Part shown: positions 48,117-59,219 of the stretch, one piece after another | How the letters are laid out: each line of letters starts with the position of its first letter | How positions within the stretch are numbered: position 1 is the stretch's first letter | NCBI GenBank assembly: GCA_033816765.1 | Contig: CM066287.1 | Coordinates: 4,774,001 to 4,838,000, forward strand | Length of the DNA stretch: 64,000 bases | Origin: Nothopassalora personata | Lineage: Eukaryota; Ascomycota; Dothideomycetes; Mycosphaerellales; Mycosphaerellaceae | Direction: 5' to 3' | Notes under the pieces: generated by a model | Seen by the model: the letters and a program-made list of their open reading frames with translations, nothing else | What the model was told of the DNA's origin: nothing | The model's database searches: none | Program-made: the position numbers and the translations under genes

Positions 48117-50786
48117 ATGCTGCGAAGGGCGACCCTGACATGGCGTACAGGAGCTAGGATTCCAGAATTCACTGTTGTGCAGCAGGCATGCATTGTTCCG
48201 CGAAGACGCTTCGCCAGCGTTGTGGATCTGGGGGACATTGGAAGAGGTGCGCTGCCAAGTGATCGTACACCGCCCAAGGCGCCAGGCAAAGGGGAACGAA
48301 GGTCTGGCAATGCCATCTATATGGGCGTGGTGGGCACGCCTTCGCCAAGGACAACCAAGATCGAGGACCTGGTCTCGCAGATCAAGCCCGGAGCTGTGCG
48401 TGCTTCAACACGACAGAGCACATACCCATCTCTCTTGACCGTGTTGACCACTCCGCGCTATGCAAAGCAGGCACTATCCTCAGAGCTCCCGGTGGCCATC
48501 GCTGGACGATTCGGCGATAATCCCACGGCGTCACAGCCACTGGATGCTTTCGTTGCTGTGGTCGATCGGCTGCCCTTGCCAGATGGATCAGTGAAGGGTA
48601 CCGAAGGTCTGGCATACGTCTTCTCTCCAGACCCTCCGGGACCATATATATCATCGCACGTGTCACTGAATGAGTCGGCCCAGAAGCCAGGCGCATTGAG
48701 CTTTACACTCCCGGCAGCTGAGGCCAACGATCATGTGACTACACTGCAGCTTCCTTTAGCGCAGACTGTATTCTCGAATGGATTCCCTTCTACTCTGATT
48801 CACAGTCGATATCACTTCGATTCTTCCAGCGGCACGCTCCGTATGTCTGATTCCCAGCGGTTGGAGTCGCAGACTCTGAGTCTCGATGTTGGGACTGAGA
48901 CAACCAGACTTGGAGCAAGTATACCGTTGATACCTCTGACACCTCTTCGCGAGGTGCAGCTCTCAGTGGGAAACATCGTACAGAAGGTGTCTCCTGGTCG
49001 CTTTGTAACGTATGCTTTTGGATCTAGAGCTTCGACTGAGCATGCAAACGAACTTGAGTCCAGGTCCGACGCCGAACAGCACTCAGTTGTCCCTGCGTCA
49101 CAAGAATTGGAGAGTGCAGTAGCGGACTATTTCAAGTTCGTTGGCATCCCGCCGCAACCTGTGCAGGTTTGGGCTGTCATTGTGACACCTACTGCTCTTG
49201 AACGTCTCGGCCACGGAACAGATACCAAGGACGTACGAGAAGCGACGGAGCGCCTCCTTGGGTTGGCTAAAGAAGACGCGCGGAAGCAGTGGGCACCAGC
49301 GGATATCGACCATGGTCTGTCTTCGGCCATCCTGCATATCATCAGCCAGGGTGGCAGACTGTGTAAAGTGCTTTCTGGCGGTGGTGGATGGGGAAAGAAG
49401 GCAGGTCTTCTCAGCCTTGACCCCGACGTCAAGTATAGCACACGAGATCTACGAGCTGAGGCTGGCTGGGAGTTCGATTTTGACGGGGACGATTCCTTCG
49501 ACGCAGTGCAACGACAACGTAACCAGGCGCTAGGCGAGATGGTAAAGAAAGGCGATGGTGTAATGTTCCTTCTGGCACCCAGCGACCCTCAAGGCGATCA
49601 ATCTGCGTCCCAGAAGTCAACAAATACTTTGGGCCGTGCTTTTTCATTTGGCGTTGTGCCATCTAGCATCGATGAGTACGCCACCTCCTTGACGGGCGAT
49701 GGCGATGGTGCGTCTGCAACTGCCCACGAGCCTGAGCATCATCCAAACTTCTTCGGAATGTTGTCCGAGGGTGGCATGGCTATCAGCGTCACCTCTGCCC
49801 AATACGGCACTATCACGCAAAGCAAGATGGATGTACCACAGCAGCGTGTGAGCATCCTCGAGGAGGGTGCGTCGGGCTCGAGTCCCAGTAGCTCAAATCA
49901 ATCCTCTGCGAATAAATGACTAGGCCTGGCTGCATTCAAACCGGGCTTGCTGGAACCCGTCTTCCCGATAGAGAGTTCTGCTCGTAAGTCTGCTATTCTA
50001 CTGAATAGTATCAACGTCGACAGCCTCACTGCTCGGGATAGGCGCATCTGCGAAGTGGTCATCGCAACAGCGATTGAGAAGCGGCAGGCAATGACAGCAA
50101 GCGCTGAGTCCGGCGAGAGGCGTCCCAGGTACAGCACTTATTGGACGATTGACATGGTCTTTTTTCGTCAACTGAAGAACAAACTTGGCAAGTACATGCG
50201 TACTGATGCGAATGCTACCGTCGCTCAACATTCATCCCCACTCACGAACGGTTCAAACGGCGGAAGGTCGAAAGCCCATATCCAGGACACGACGGAATCA
50301 GCACAATCTGGCTCAGAGACTCCTTCGCCCTTGCGAATTAGGAAGGTCCGTATGGGGCATCGAAAGGTGCAGCGACAAGTTGCCAAAGCTCCGTATCTGT
50401 CACTGGCATCCAACGCAGTGTCCGCTACGCCACCTAACGCGAGATCCGTGCCAAATAACACCCTGACCTCTGTCACTCTCGAGCGCATTGCAGGGCCCAA
50501 AGAACCGAAACAATCAGGCTCTGCGCTTGCAAAAACCCCGGTCACGGCTGTCTCGGTTGGCAGTGCATCGGCATTGCAAACCAGAATGCCTCCGCCGTTC
50601 GTTGAAAGAACAAGACAACTCCAAGCTCGCGTGAAGCCAGGTCGAGGAAATCAGTCATCAAAGCTACAGCCCGAACGCCCTCGTGGCCTGAGGATACATA
50701 AACATGACACGTACCACGGCTTTTCCCGTGCGAACAAGAAAGAGATTCTCATGCACATGCGGCGACGTTTGCTTAGGAAAGGCTAG
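48117..50786 (+). CDS. Probable mitochondrial protein of unknown function with in-frame extension
   Basis: ATG 48117 opens a 600-codon frame ending at TGA 49917-49919. The first 40 residues are Arg-rich, lack acidic residues and look like a matrix presequence (MLRRATLTWRTGARIP). The body has a GGGGWGKKAGLLSLDP motif and AILHIISQGG, seen in an uncharacterised fungal family. Directly after the TGA the same frame stays open 288 codons to TAG 50784, with coding-like sequence (SARKSAILLNSINVDSLTA, RRICEVVIATAIEKRQ). A 57-nt 3n intron, 49867-49923 (GTGCGT to CTAG), would remove the stop; the same donor is used in the HAD gene at 51334. Alternatively the stop context TGA CTA is the known fungal readthrough signal. 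The minimal end is 49919. Function unknown. Confidence 0.6.
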
Positions 50787-50810
50787 TCAACTAGGACAAG
50801 GTCTGGTTCC

Positions 50811-51056
50811 ATGCGGATCTACCAGATCTTGGACGATAGAGATCATCCTGCCCTGACGGCAGAATCGCAATCGCTTCTAAGCAAAGAACGACAGTGTTTC
50901 ACGTTGTCCGATGCTGAGACTCAATCTAGCTCTGAGGTTCCCACGGCTATAATTAAACACTGCAAGACGACACACACGCGTCAACTGGGAGCAAGTGATG
51001 ATCTGGCTGACCTTGTGAAGGAGTTCATGCACGGTACAAGAAAGCCTGGCACGTGA
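50811..51056 (+). CDS. Possible terminal exon or small ORF
   Basis: 81-codon frame from ATG 50811, in the same register as the upstream gene and separated from it only by TAG 50784 and eight codons. Composition is protein-like and acidic (DDLADLVKEFMHG). A 135-nt 3n intron, 50728-50862 (GTGCGA donor, CTGAC branch-like site, GGCAG acceptor), could attach its second half to the preceding gene. It may equally be 3' UTR. Confidence 0.3.
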   Translation: MRIYQILDDRDHPALTAESQSLLSKERQCFTLSDAETQSSSEVPTAIIKHCKTTHTRQLGASDDLADLVKEFMHGTRKPGT

Positions 51057-51270
51057 CCTCTATCGACTGAGCCTCGGTCTACATTGTTCCGCGGTTATAT
51101 CGCCCGCAATGCACTTGCGTTCCTCATCCACCACAATGCCTTCTACGACTTCTCAAGCCTGGAGGTCAAAATCACCGCGAGAGAACGCAATTGTAGCGTG
51201 ATGCTCTGATATATACAGTCTTTGGGCAAGGAACAACAAGACATACATCCTCTTCCACGAACGCTCCAAT

Positions 51271-52186
51271 ATGGCAGCTAAGCCCAAGTTGAGTTACCCG
51301 CGAGTGTTGATGTTTGACATCGGCGGCGTCTGCGTGCGTAAGAGCATCCAGGTTGCATTGATTGCATATCTTGTTTCTGATCATCGATGTACAGGTCGTG
51401 TCTCCCTTCCAGGCGATCCTTGATTACGAAAAGAGCAAGAACATTCCACTCGGCTACATCAACTACTGCATCTCCGCTTCCGCTCCAGATGGCGCCTGGC
51501 AGAAACTTGAACGCGGCGAGATCCTCCTTGACGATGGCTTCTTCAAGCACTTCAAGTCCGACCTGAGCAACGAGAAACGATGGCGCGAGTACTACGCCCG
51601 ATCCCTCGCCATGTCGAAGAAACTGAGCAAAGGCCAAGCTGCAGAAGAGGCGGCATATCAGGCCCCAGCTGTGCCTGATATTGACGTGGAGTGGCTGTAT
51701 TGGGAGATGATGCGGATAGCCAGGGAGCCTGACCCGTACATGTGGCCGGCACTGAAGAAGCTGAGAGCAGCGGCAGACAACAGCAATGGACAATTGATCC
51801 TTGCAGCATTGTCGAACACCTCGATCTTCCCACCTGGACATCCTTTCAACGACGATAAGACGCCTGAAGGTAAACAGAATAAAGAGCTTAAGGGGGTGTT
51901 TGATATCTTCGTCAGCAGTGCTCACGTTGGTATGCGGAAGCCAGCCGAGGATATATATCGGTATGCCATGACGAGATTGCATGAGTATGTGAAGCTCAAT
52001 GAAATTGGCATGGGCGTAAGAGCAGAGGACATCACGTTTCTGGACGACATTGGTGGGAACTTGAGGACCGCGAGGAAGCTCGGCATGAAAACCATCAAGG
52101 TCGAGCTTGGGAGGGCTGATAAGGCTGTGGCAGAGCTGGAGAGATTTACTGGACTTGGTCTGAAAGATGACAAAGCCAGGCTGTAG
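51271..52186 (+). CDS. HAD-superfamily hydrolase (ACAD10/epoxide-hydrolase N-domain type)
   Basis: 284 aa, exons 51271-51333 and 51395-52186. The GTGCGT-CAG intron splits the catalytic loop so that FDIGGVC joins VVSPFQAI. The nucleophile Asp is the first residue of DIGGV; the second Asp of the classical DxD is Gly, as in the subfamily with the DxGGV signature. Other HAD motifs: AALSNTS (motif II Ser/Thr), GMRKPAEDIYRYA (motif III Lys), and FLDDIGGNLRTARKLGM (motif IV). A long helical cap with LYWEMMRIAREPDPYMWPAL lies between. Cytosolic, substrate unknown. Confidence 0.9.
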
Positions 52187-52648
52187 ATGGTAGAGTACAT
52201 TTATGCCTTACAGAGACAATGAGGAAGACCTCTATGGTTGAAGTCGGTCGCGGCCAAAACAGACGGCGGACCATTGCTCCAGCCCGCATGACACGCACCC
52301 TCGTACGTCTGTGTGTGCTCCCCGGGCCAGCACTGTCCACCGCGTCGCTCTCCGACTTATTTGGCGCAGTCCTGAGGCTCTTGCAGCGCGAAGAGTCTCA
52401 TTACGTGCATCTGTTATTATCGCGACCACCGGTGAAATGCACCCTACACGATCTCCAACACGGCAAACTTTATCAATTTGCAACGCCGAAGCCAACACCA
52501 CAGCCCACAGCGGGGCAGTCTTCTACCCCACATTGTTGAGGGACAATGCCTGCTGCAAGCAGGTCGTAGAAGGTCTTATTATATAGCCGTTGGCTCGCAC
52601 CTTGATGAACATTGTAAGCTCTACATTACTGATCACCTGCACGTCACC
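52187..52648. other. Intergenic, promoter of MetE-like gene
   Basis: 460 bp between tandem genes. The frame 52219-52539 overlaps the likely promoter and has no domain. A TATA-like ttatatag lies at about 52578, 70 bp before the next ATG. Confidence 0.45.
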
Positions 52649-53966
52649 ATGGCTACCAGACCACAATTCCCTCCGTTTCGTGCCGAGCATTTGGGCAGTC
52701 TTCTTCGGCCCTCGAAGCTCCTGGACAAACGACATGCTATCCAGCGGAAAAAGGACACTGAAGATGGTTTGGTGGAGTTGGAGAATCAGTGTATTGACGA
52801 GGTAGTCAAGATACAGTTAGACTGTGGCTTCCGCGCTATAAGTGATGGCGAGTACAGGTACGGGCGGTCATTTGGAATGCTTGGTGCATACGCTCACATG
52901 GTTGATAGACGACACATGTTTTGGGGAACTTTCTTTCCTTCTTTGAACGGGTTCCAGGAGATTTCCGGTTCCGAAGTCACTCTAGAGCTTTTTCGCGAAT
53001 ATGTGCCAGATCTGGCAGCCTTCCTCGAAGAAGAGAAAGTCCCAGGAGAGACCGTGATCTGCACAGGAAAGATTAGCCATACTGGCAAGAGCTCGTATGT
53101 TGGCCAGTTCGAGTATCTCAAGAAGATCACGCCGAAGGAGCGCCATGGCGAGATCAAGTTGACACTGGCAGCTCCGAACTGGTATCATTTGAGATATAAG
53201 GAAGGGAAGGCGTATCCCAAGGATGTGTACGCCACCGATGAGGAATACTTTGCTGATATCGCGGCCGCATATCGCAAGGAGCTTGAGATTCTTTATGAAG
53301 CTGGCGTTCGCAATGTTCAGGTGGATGACCCCAACTTGGCCTGTAAGTCTTCAGATACGCCAGTCGACTGAGATCGAAGCTGACAGGGTGCGTCGAGATT
53401 TCTGCTCCGAGAAGATGATTGAGGGCTGGAAGAAAGACTCTGCCAACACTCGATCACTTGACGATCTCTTCGATGCATACATCTCCTTCTACAATGACTG
53501 CTTCCGTCGTCCTGCCGATATGCACCTTGGCATCCACCTCTGCCGCGGTAACTTCGTCAACTCTCGCCACTTCTCGGAAGGTGGCTACGACCGAATCGCA
53601 ACCAAGTTGCTCAACAACCTTGATGCTTCAACATATTACTTGGAATACGACACGTCTCGCGCTGGTGGCTTCGAACCACTCAAATCGTTGCCGAAGAACA
53701 AGAACGTGATTCTCGGAGTGATTACCAGCAAATTCCCCGAGCTTGAGGACAAGGACAAGATGATGCAGCGTGTCTACAAGGCTGCTGAATTCGTTGCCGC
53801 AGGAAGCGGTCAGAGCCAGGAAGACGCGCTCAAGCAGCTGGGTGTGAGTCCGCAATGCGGGTTCGCTAGCCACGAGGACGGGAACCTCCTTGGGTACCAG
53901 GATATGGTAAAGAAGCTGCATCTCGTGAGAGACATCGCGGATGCTATCTGGCCAGGCGAGCCTTGA
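52649..53966 (+). CDS. MetE C-terminal-like (cobalamin-independent methionine synthase family) protein
   Basis: 420 aa, exons 52649-53342 and 53398-53966. Acceptor 53397 was chosen because it gives NLAYFCSEKM. It corresponds to the C-terminal catalytic TIM barrel of cobalamin-independent methionine synthase without the N-terminal half. Zinc-ligand motifs are kept: HLCRGN (His, Cys), EYDTSRAG (Glu) and SPQCGFAS (Cys); the substrate Asp is in QVDDPNLA. Other conserved blocks: RAEHLGSLLRP at the start and DGEYRYGRSF. Fungal single-domain members are distinct from true Met6 and may use another methyl donor or thiol acceptor. Cytosolic. Frame upstream of ATG 52649 lacks a Met. Confidence 0.88.
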
Positions 53967-54120
53967 GGGCCAATGTCGACCTGATGGGAGGGCGAATCCT
54001 TGCAACGTCCAACGTGCTAAGACGGCACTTGCAGAATTCGAAATATGCCAGCTCGTTCGTGACCATGCTGCTCTCGCCAGAGACCTGCAAGATTCGGAGC
54101 ATCTCTCCTCCAATCACGGT

Positions 54121-55275
54121 TCAGCCACCTGTCTGTGTCCTTGCCAGATAACGTATCTCTTCGTAGAGGTCTTCTGCACTGCAAAATCCGGCGAGGCGCA
54201 AGGCAACCAGTACCAATGCTGCCATACCTGTGGCTAGGCACAGTATGGCTATGCATGTGGGTTCCTTGTGCTTCTTGAAGTTTGACTTGATGAGCTCGGC
54301 GATGACGTCCGTTCCCCCGGCTTCTGGAAAGTCCATCGCCACTATGCCATAGTGCTGTCTTCCGACTCGCGTTCGTAGCCAATTGTGCAACCTGACATTG
54401 ATGCCATCGATCCATCTAAATTGATAATATCCTCCAGTGGCAATTGCTCGGGGGGTGAGCTGGTAGTAGAAGTTGAACTCATAAGCGCTTGTGAAATTGA
54501 TGTACCAGTGTCCCGAATCCTGGTCGTTCGAGGCACGTTTAAGTAAACCTGATACATCTCCGCCTTTGATGGCGATTAAAGCAGGTAGTGATTGGGGATC
54601 AGAGAAACTGTAGTGGTCTTGTATGGTCAATTGGACCATGTTCCGGGTTGTGATAGTGAAAGGTAGGCTTGGATTATCCTGCCACTGCGTCACGTCTATA
54701 CCGTACGCCCAAAGATTGGGACCACGATATCTTCGAAAGAGTTGTATTTTCCCCCGAAGTTCGCCCAATGTAGGGGTGGTGTTCGCAGTGCGCCAGCGCT
54801 CCGATCTGGTAGAGACGCAGGTGAAGATAGCTTGCGCGAAGTGTACCGTGGACCGCTCTGACGCACGATCTTCTTTGATTTGCGCAATGATAGCCTCCTT
54901 GGGATGTGCATCCAGCCATTTGTACATTGTGTTCATCACCTCAGGCAGTTTCAGACCAAGCAAAGCCGCTCCATGGACCATTTCCGCGATGTCGTCTACA
55001 ATACCGCAGCGAAGGTCAAAGTATCGTATTCCAGCATTGAGTTGTTGCTCTATGTTCATGTTCTGGGTGGCAATGAATGGCCAAGGGCGTGTAAAAGCAG
55101 CGCTGTCGTGAGTTCCTGGAATCGATAATGAAGACAGAAGGAGGTCATCATGCAGGCCAGACATCCAGCAGAAACTCTCACACTCTTCCCGACGCCTGGC
55201 GACAGATGTCTCAGTCTGACCTTTCTCCAAAACATCATCAAGTCCGCCATGAGCGCTCCGCGATGGTCTCCCCAT
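54121..55275 (-). CDS. PI-PLC X-domain phosphodiesterase, membrane-anchored
   Basis: 384 aa, single exon, ATG 55275. Bacterial-type phosphatidylinositol-specific phospholipase C X domain: the first catalytic His in SIPGTHDSAAF, the second in MVHGAALLG, with RYFDLRCG and HPKEAIIAQIKED between and after. The C-terminus has WYINFTSAYEF and GIVAMDFPEAGG, typical of the fungal family, followed by one hydrophobic helix (IAILCLATGMAALVLVALRL) near residues 350-370 and a short polar tail, so the protein is probably tail-anchored with the enzyme in the cytosol; no signal peptide. Divergent from dynactin p25. Confidence 0.9.
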   Translation of the reverse strand: MGRPSRSAHGGLDDVLEKGQTETSVARRREECESFCWMSGLHDDLLLSSLSIPGTHDSAAFTRPWPFIATQNMNIEQQLNAGIRYFDLRCGIVDDIAEMVHGAALLGLKLPEVMNTMYKWLDAHPKEAIIAQIKEDRASERSTVHFAQAIFTCVSTRSERWRTANTTPTLGELRGKIQLFRRYRGPNLWAYGIDVTQWQDNPSLPFTITTRNMVQLTIQDHYSFSDPQSLPALIAIKGGDVSGLLKRASNDQDSGHWYINFTSAYEFNFYYQLTPRAIATGGYYQFRWIDGINVRLHNWLRTRVGRQHYGIVAMDFPEAGGTDVIAELIKSNFKKHKEPTCIAILCLATGMAALVLVALRLAGFCSAEDLYEEIRYLARTQTGG

Positions 55276-55740
55276 CGCTCACCAGCCGTAGCAATCCTGC
55301 CAGTGACCTCAAGACCCGCTATATTTCCAAGCTATCCTTTGCCATTGCACCAGAACTTGTTCGTGAGCGAGAGGCGCTAAGGCGTGAGTGCGTGATGAAG
55401 CGCAAAGAGGTTTGAGGTGGACGGGAAGGAGTGAATGCTTGGAGGATTGGCTATGGACCGGGTGCAAAAGTAATGGCACGGTTACGAGCAATAAACCACA
55501 TGCATTCGCTTTTCTTACCTCAGCGAGCTCAGTCGCTTCTTCTCGGCTCGGTATCGTTTGGCCGATCGGGTAGCCCCGTCTACAGCTAGCGTTGGGTCAC
55601 TGTAATTGGCCCAATCCCTAGTGCCCGCTCTCCCCGCACCCTTAAGCAATTCTGGCACCTGCTGAGGTTAACGCTTTTCTATCACTGTCATCACCAGCAC
55701 CAACATGTAACACGACTTGCGTCTCACAACGCCACTCACC
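55276..55740. promoter_or_regulatory. Bidirectional promoter with palindromic CCAAT box
   Basis: 465 bp between divergent starts. An 11-bp palindrome attggcccaat at 55605-55615 presents CCAAT on both strands; CCAAT is the binding site of the fungal HAP/CBC complex. No protein-coding sequence seen. Confidence 0.55.
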
Positions 55741-56421
55741 ATGTCTTCGCGCCCAGCAGCCAGCAGTCGGCGCTCTACCAAGACTGAGTATATCGAGACA
55801 GTGTGTCGCCACCAAGTTGTTTCGCCACTCTCATAAACATGCTAAATCACGCTACAGGACACGGGAAACAAAATATCGCGTCGGGCTCACATCGATGGCA
55901 AGCAGAACATCATGCTTGGTGGCAGGACAGTGATCATGGCTGGCGTGCACATGCGAGGCGACCTGTGCCAACCGCCAAAGGCAGCAGCTGAAGGGGAAAA
56001 GGCAAAGCCTCCTCCACCAGCCATTAGTATTGGCAAAGCATCGATAATGTCTGCCAATGTCGTACTGCATCCGCCCATGAGGGTACATCACGGTCAAACG
56101 ACCTACTATCCAATCCGTATCGGCGACAACGTCTTCGTCGGACAAGGAACTTTCATTTCGTCGGCGACCATCCACTCGCACGTCCACGTTGGGGCCAACT
56201 GCGTCCTTGGACCTTTCACACTGATCAAAGAGAGCTCGAAGATACTGTCGAACACGGTAGTTCCTGCCAACATGGTCGTACCCGCTGGAGCAGTCGTAGC
56301 TGGACGGCCTGCGCGCATTGTCGGCGAGGTGGGTGATGGGTTTGGTCAAGGAGGTGGCGCTGAAGGAGAAGATTGGGTTGAGGGCGGTGATTTACGGCCT
56401 CTCGTCAGAACATTCAAGTGA
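55741..56421 (+). CDS. DCTN5: Dynactin subunit p25 (DCTN5)
   Basis: Pointed-end subunit of the dynactin complex, needed for dynein cargo binding, for example early endosomes in hyphae. Exons 55741-55800 and 55858-56421 with a GTGTGT-CAG intron give 207 aa. After a short Ser/Arg-rich start (MSSRPAASSRRSTKTEYIET), the left-handed beta-helix of hexapeptide repeats is evident: GGRTVIMAGVHMRGDL, IGKASIMSANVVL, PIRIGDNVFVGQGTFI, HVHVGANCVLGPF, VVPANMVVPAGAVVAGRPA. An Ala/Pro/Lys insert at about residues 63-76 and an acidic Gly-rich loop near the end are fungal features. Confidence 0.93.
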
Positions 56422-58984
56422 CAAAATTATCGCTTGCATCTCCTTCCAAAAGATCGAGTCGCTGCGCCAATCACAAATGTGGTGGACCAGATGTTTCTCG
56501 CTCGTCGCGTCCGTTCGATGGACGTTCCCTCAGATCCTCGAGCAGCGACCTCAGTCGACACTCCCGCTTTTACTGGACTTGTCTTTCTTGTTATCGCAGC
56601 GACCAAGCTCGAAGAGATGCACCGCTCTGTTACGAATTCGATCCTGGGACATACTACTGCCGTGCTTCACCGCCAAAGCAGGGTCGCGCTAAAGCCACCT
56701 CCATGCTTGGGGTCGTCACGCCACTGATTCAACAATTGAGTGAAGCACAGGTCCATTAAGGACCCGAGCAGTATCCACGAAGGCGTGACGATTCCCAGGC
56801 AGTCTAAAGACCCCCTTGTGGAGCAGAAGCAGGATGTCATTGGGCCTGCGTGTAGCACCATCGACCAAGAAACCGTGGACGCGAAGCATGCTTTCTCGTG
56901 TTCACCACGGCCGCGAGTTTTCGAAGTTCGAACTAAGTCTACTCTATTACGGAAAAGGTGATGGAGACGGAACAAAAACAGCCAATGAAGTGCCTCGTTG
57001 TGTTGGGCTAGGTATCTGTGCTCGTCACAGTAGAGCGCTGCCCTCGATACCTTGAGGGCCTGAGATGAGAATCTTCCAAACATTTACTTCGATCTCAACA
57101 GGTGCCTGAAGCTCAAGAATTCCCTCCTAGCTCATGACCACCAATACCATGGGGTAACGGCGCTGGACCCCAGCACATTTTCACTATGTGATCGTAGTGA
57201 GGCACTCATACCTGTGATTGGAACTCTGCGGAGAGCAATGCAAGTACATATAATTAAGTCCCAGGCATCCTGATGCCTAGGTTTCTGCTACTCATGGAAA
57301 TGTTGGTGACGCAGAATTCGATGTTCATGTATGTATCGCAATGCTCCGCGACGACGAGATTCGTTTCGTTATTGTTTCCCATTAGGCAACTTCTCGGTTT
57401 GGAGCCCAGCGAGGTGAACATCGTCCGCCTATGCAACACACGTGGTTCCACCTTCCGGCATAATATGCTTACGAAGGGAGATGACTATGCATCTTAGTGG
57501 CCACGAGTGGCTGCATACGTTGGGCGCCGATGACAGGATTAAAATATTGCTCATGAGGAGTGAGAACTCGTTGGTACGCGTCACTGAGGCCAAGGTCCAC
57601 GAATGCAAGCACAACAATAGCACGAAGAGTGGGATTCATCGCCGCGTCATGGGCAGCACCTTCACCTCGTGTTGCCCGCACGCATCAAATTGCGACCGAG
57701 GGAAACGAAGACTGCGACCCCCCCCCCCCGGGGGTATAGCTATAAAAAAACTCGGCAATCGTTAACTCGATGACCTTAAAGCCGGACGCGCTACGGCAGC
57801 GATCTTTGGACAACACGAGCGATTTTATCGCAATAATACAAGACAGACTACCAACGGCAGTACGGTATACTGTGAGGATACGGTGGGTTTAGTAAACCCC
57901 GGGTTATCCTAGATAGAGCTAAGTAATCTCCGAATTCATTGCTCGAAGTGTGGGATCGATCTTTACGACCTTGAAATTGCCTGCACCTACGAGCATCCAG
58001 AACAGCCAAGGGAAGTACCATCTGCTCTGCTACACAGCTCCTCCCTACACAGCAACAATGCTCGTGAAAGCCTACCAGACCGGCGGTGCGGAAAAGTGTG
58101 AGCGATCAACGCGTTACCGTATGAGACGACCATTTGAAACATCTTCTTCCACGCTGCCAGTAAAACCGTGTCTCGGTGAAGCAGAAATTCGGCTCCTCGA
58201 GCAGCGTCTGCGCAGTACCGTGATCCTGTTGCAAAGTGCCAGCTGACAGGGACCAGGGCCAGGGCATGATCCTCGAAAATCTCAGATTCGGACAGCGTCT
58301 GCGTCAGAAACGAGCTGCACCGCCTGCTTATTCGATACCCGGTATCGGGCCGACATTTCTCGAGATCTCTCGATGGAACCCCTCTCCTGAGTCCTGATGC
58401 ATCGGCCAGGGTGTGAGGTTATGTGCTAGGGAGTGCTAGTGCTGCTGACCGGACCCTACCTGGCCTCTCTCCCCCGGCGCCTATGCCATGCCCTTGGTTC
58501 TATCATTGATAGCTATTGGGTTCTTCCTAGGCAGCGTTCCCGCTAACTTTGAGTTCGCTCAAATTGCTTTCCACCGAACATTTTTAATGGAGTGCAAGAT
58601 GCTTTTGCTGTCGAGGTTCGTTGCGGAGCTCTGGCAAGTTCAATCCTGCCCATACCACTCGCAAGTAGTGGCATCACCGGGTTTTGCAGACAGGAAGGCC
58701 GTCTGGTCCAAGGCGAGTCAATGGCGTGGCGGTGAACGGATAGCTGGCAATAGCTTGAGATCCGTGAGGCAGGTTGCTCCGAGACAGAGACGATATGTTC
58801 CAGAAGTGTCACTAGGTTGCGACGCGGTGGCTCGGATCTCATCTGTGGAGCCTAAACTTGCCCTGCATGGCGTCGGCCACTATATCTTCCACAGCCGAGC
58901 AGTGTGCGAGGTGACTATAGCATCGCCAAGAGGTACTAGATCAGTGATACGATCGATCGGCCTTTCGGACATAGATTGGTTTAC
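56422..58984. other. Gene-poor flank of the repeat block
   Basis: 2.5 kb without a convincing gene. Frames of 97-138 codons at 56434-57083 on both strands overlap each other. A mixed C/G run is at 57720-57735, and a near-palindrome gggtttagtaaaccc at 57885-57899. The frame 58488-59000 is listed separately. Confidence 0.45.
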
Positions 58985-59000
58985 GGACAGGCAGTGTTGA
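58488..59000 (+). CDS. Doubtful ORF, 170 codons
   Basis: ATG 58488. It begins with a hydrophobic segment (LVLSLIAIGFFLGSV) that could be a signal peptide, but the rest has no recognisable domain and the stop lies at the edge of the RIP-mutated block. Could be chance or the relic of a secreted protein gene. Confidence 0.18.
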   Translation: MPLVLSLIAIGFFLGSVPANFEFAQIAFHRTFLMECKMLLLSRFVAELWQVQSCPYHSQVVASPGFADRKAVWSKASQWRGGERIAGNSLRSVRQVAPRQRRYVPEVSLGCDAVARISSVEPKLALHGVGHYIFHSRAVCEVTIASPRGTRSVIRSIGLSDIDWFTDRQC

Positions 59001-59218
59001 GAGTAGTAAGAGTAAGGAGTAAGTAGTAAGAGTATAGTAATTACTCCTACTATAAATAGTAAGAGTAATAGTAAATAGTAATTACTACATATTCCGAGGG
59101 TCTAGAGTAATAATAATTACTATAGTAGTAGAGTAATAGTAATAGTAAGAGAATAGTAAGAGTAATAGTAAATAGTAATTACTATATAGTAAGTAGTATT
59201 ACTACTAGTAGTATAATA
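58995..59218. repeat. TAG/TAR low-complexity block
   Basis: Irregular runs of agtagtaagag, tagtaatag and aattactac over about 220 bp, almost without CA or TG. It marks the start of the AT-rich repeat block. Confidence 0.8.
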
Positions 59219-59219
59219 G

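Noticed and set aside
52478..52648. Upstream extension of the MetE-like frame
   Set aside because: The extra 57 codons contain no Met and cover the TATA-like promoter; ATG 52649 starts the conserved sequence.
57885..57899. Telomere-like gggtttagtaaaccc
   Set aside because: A single near-palindrome, not a TTAGGG array; no subtelomeric context.
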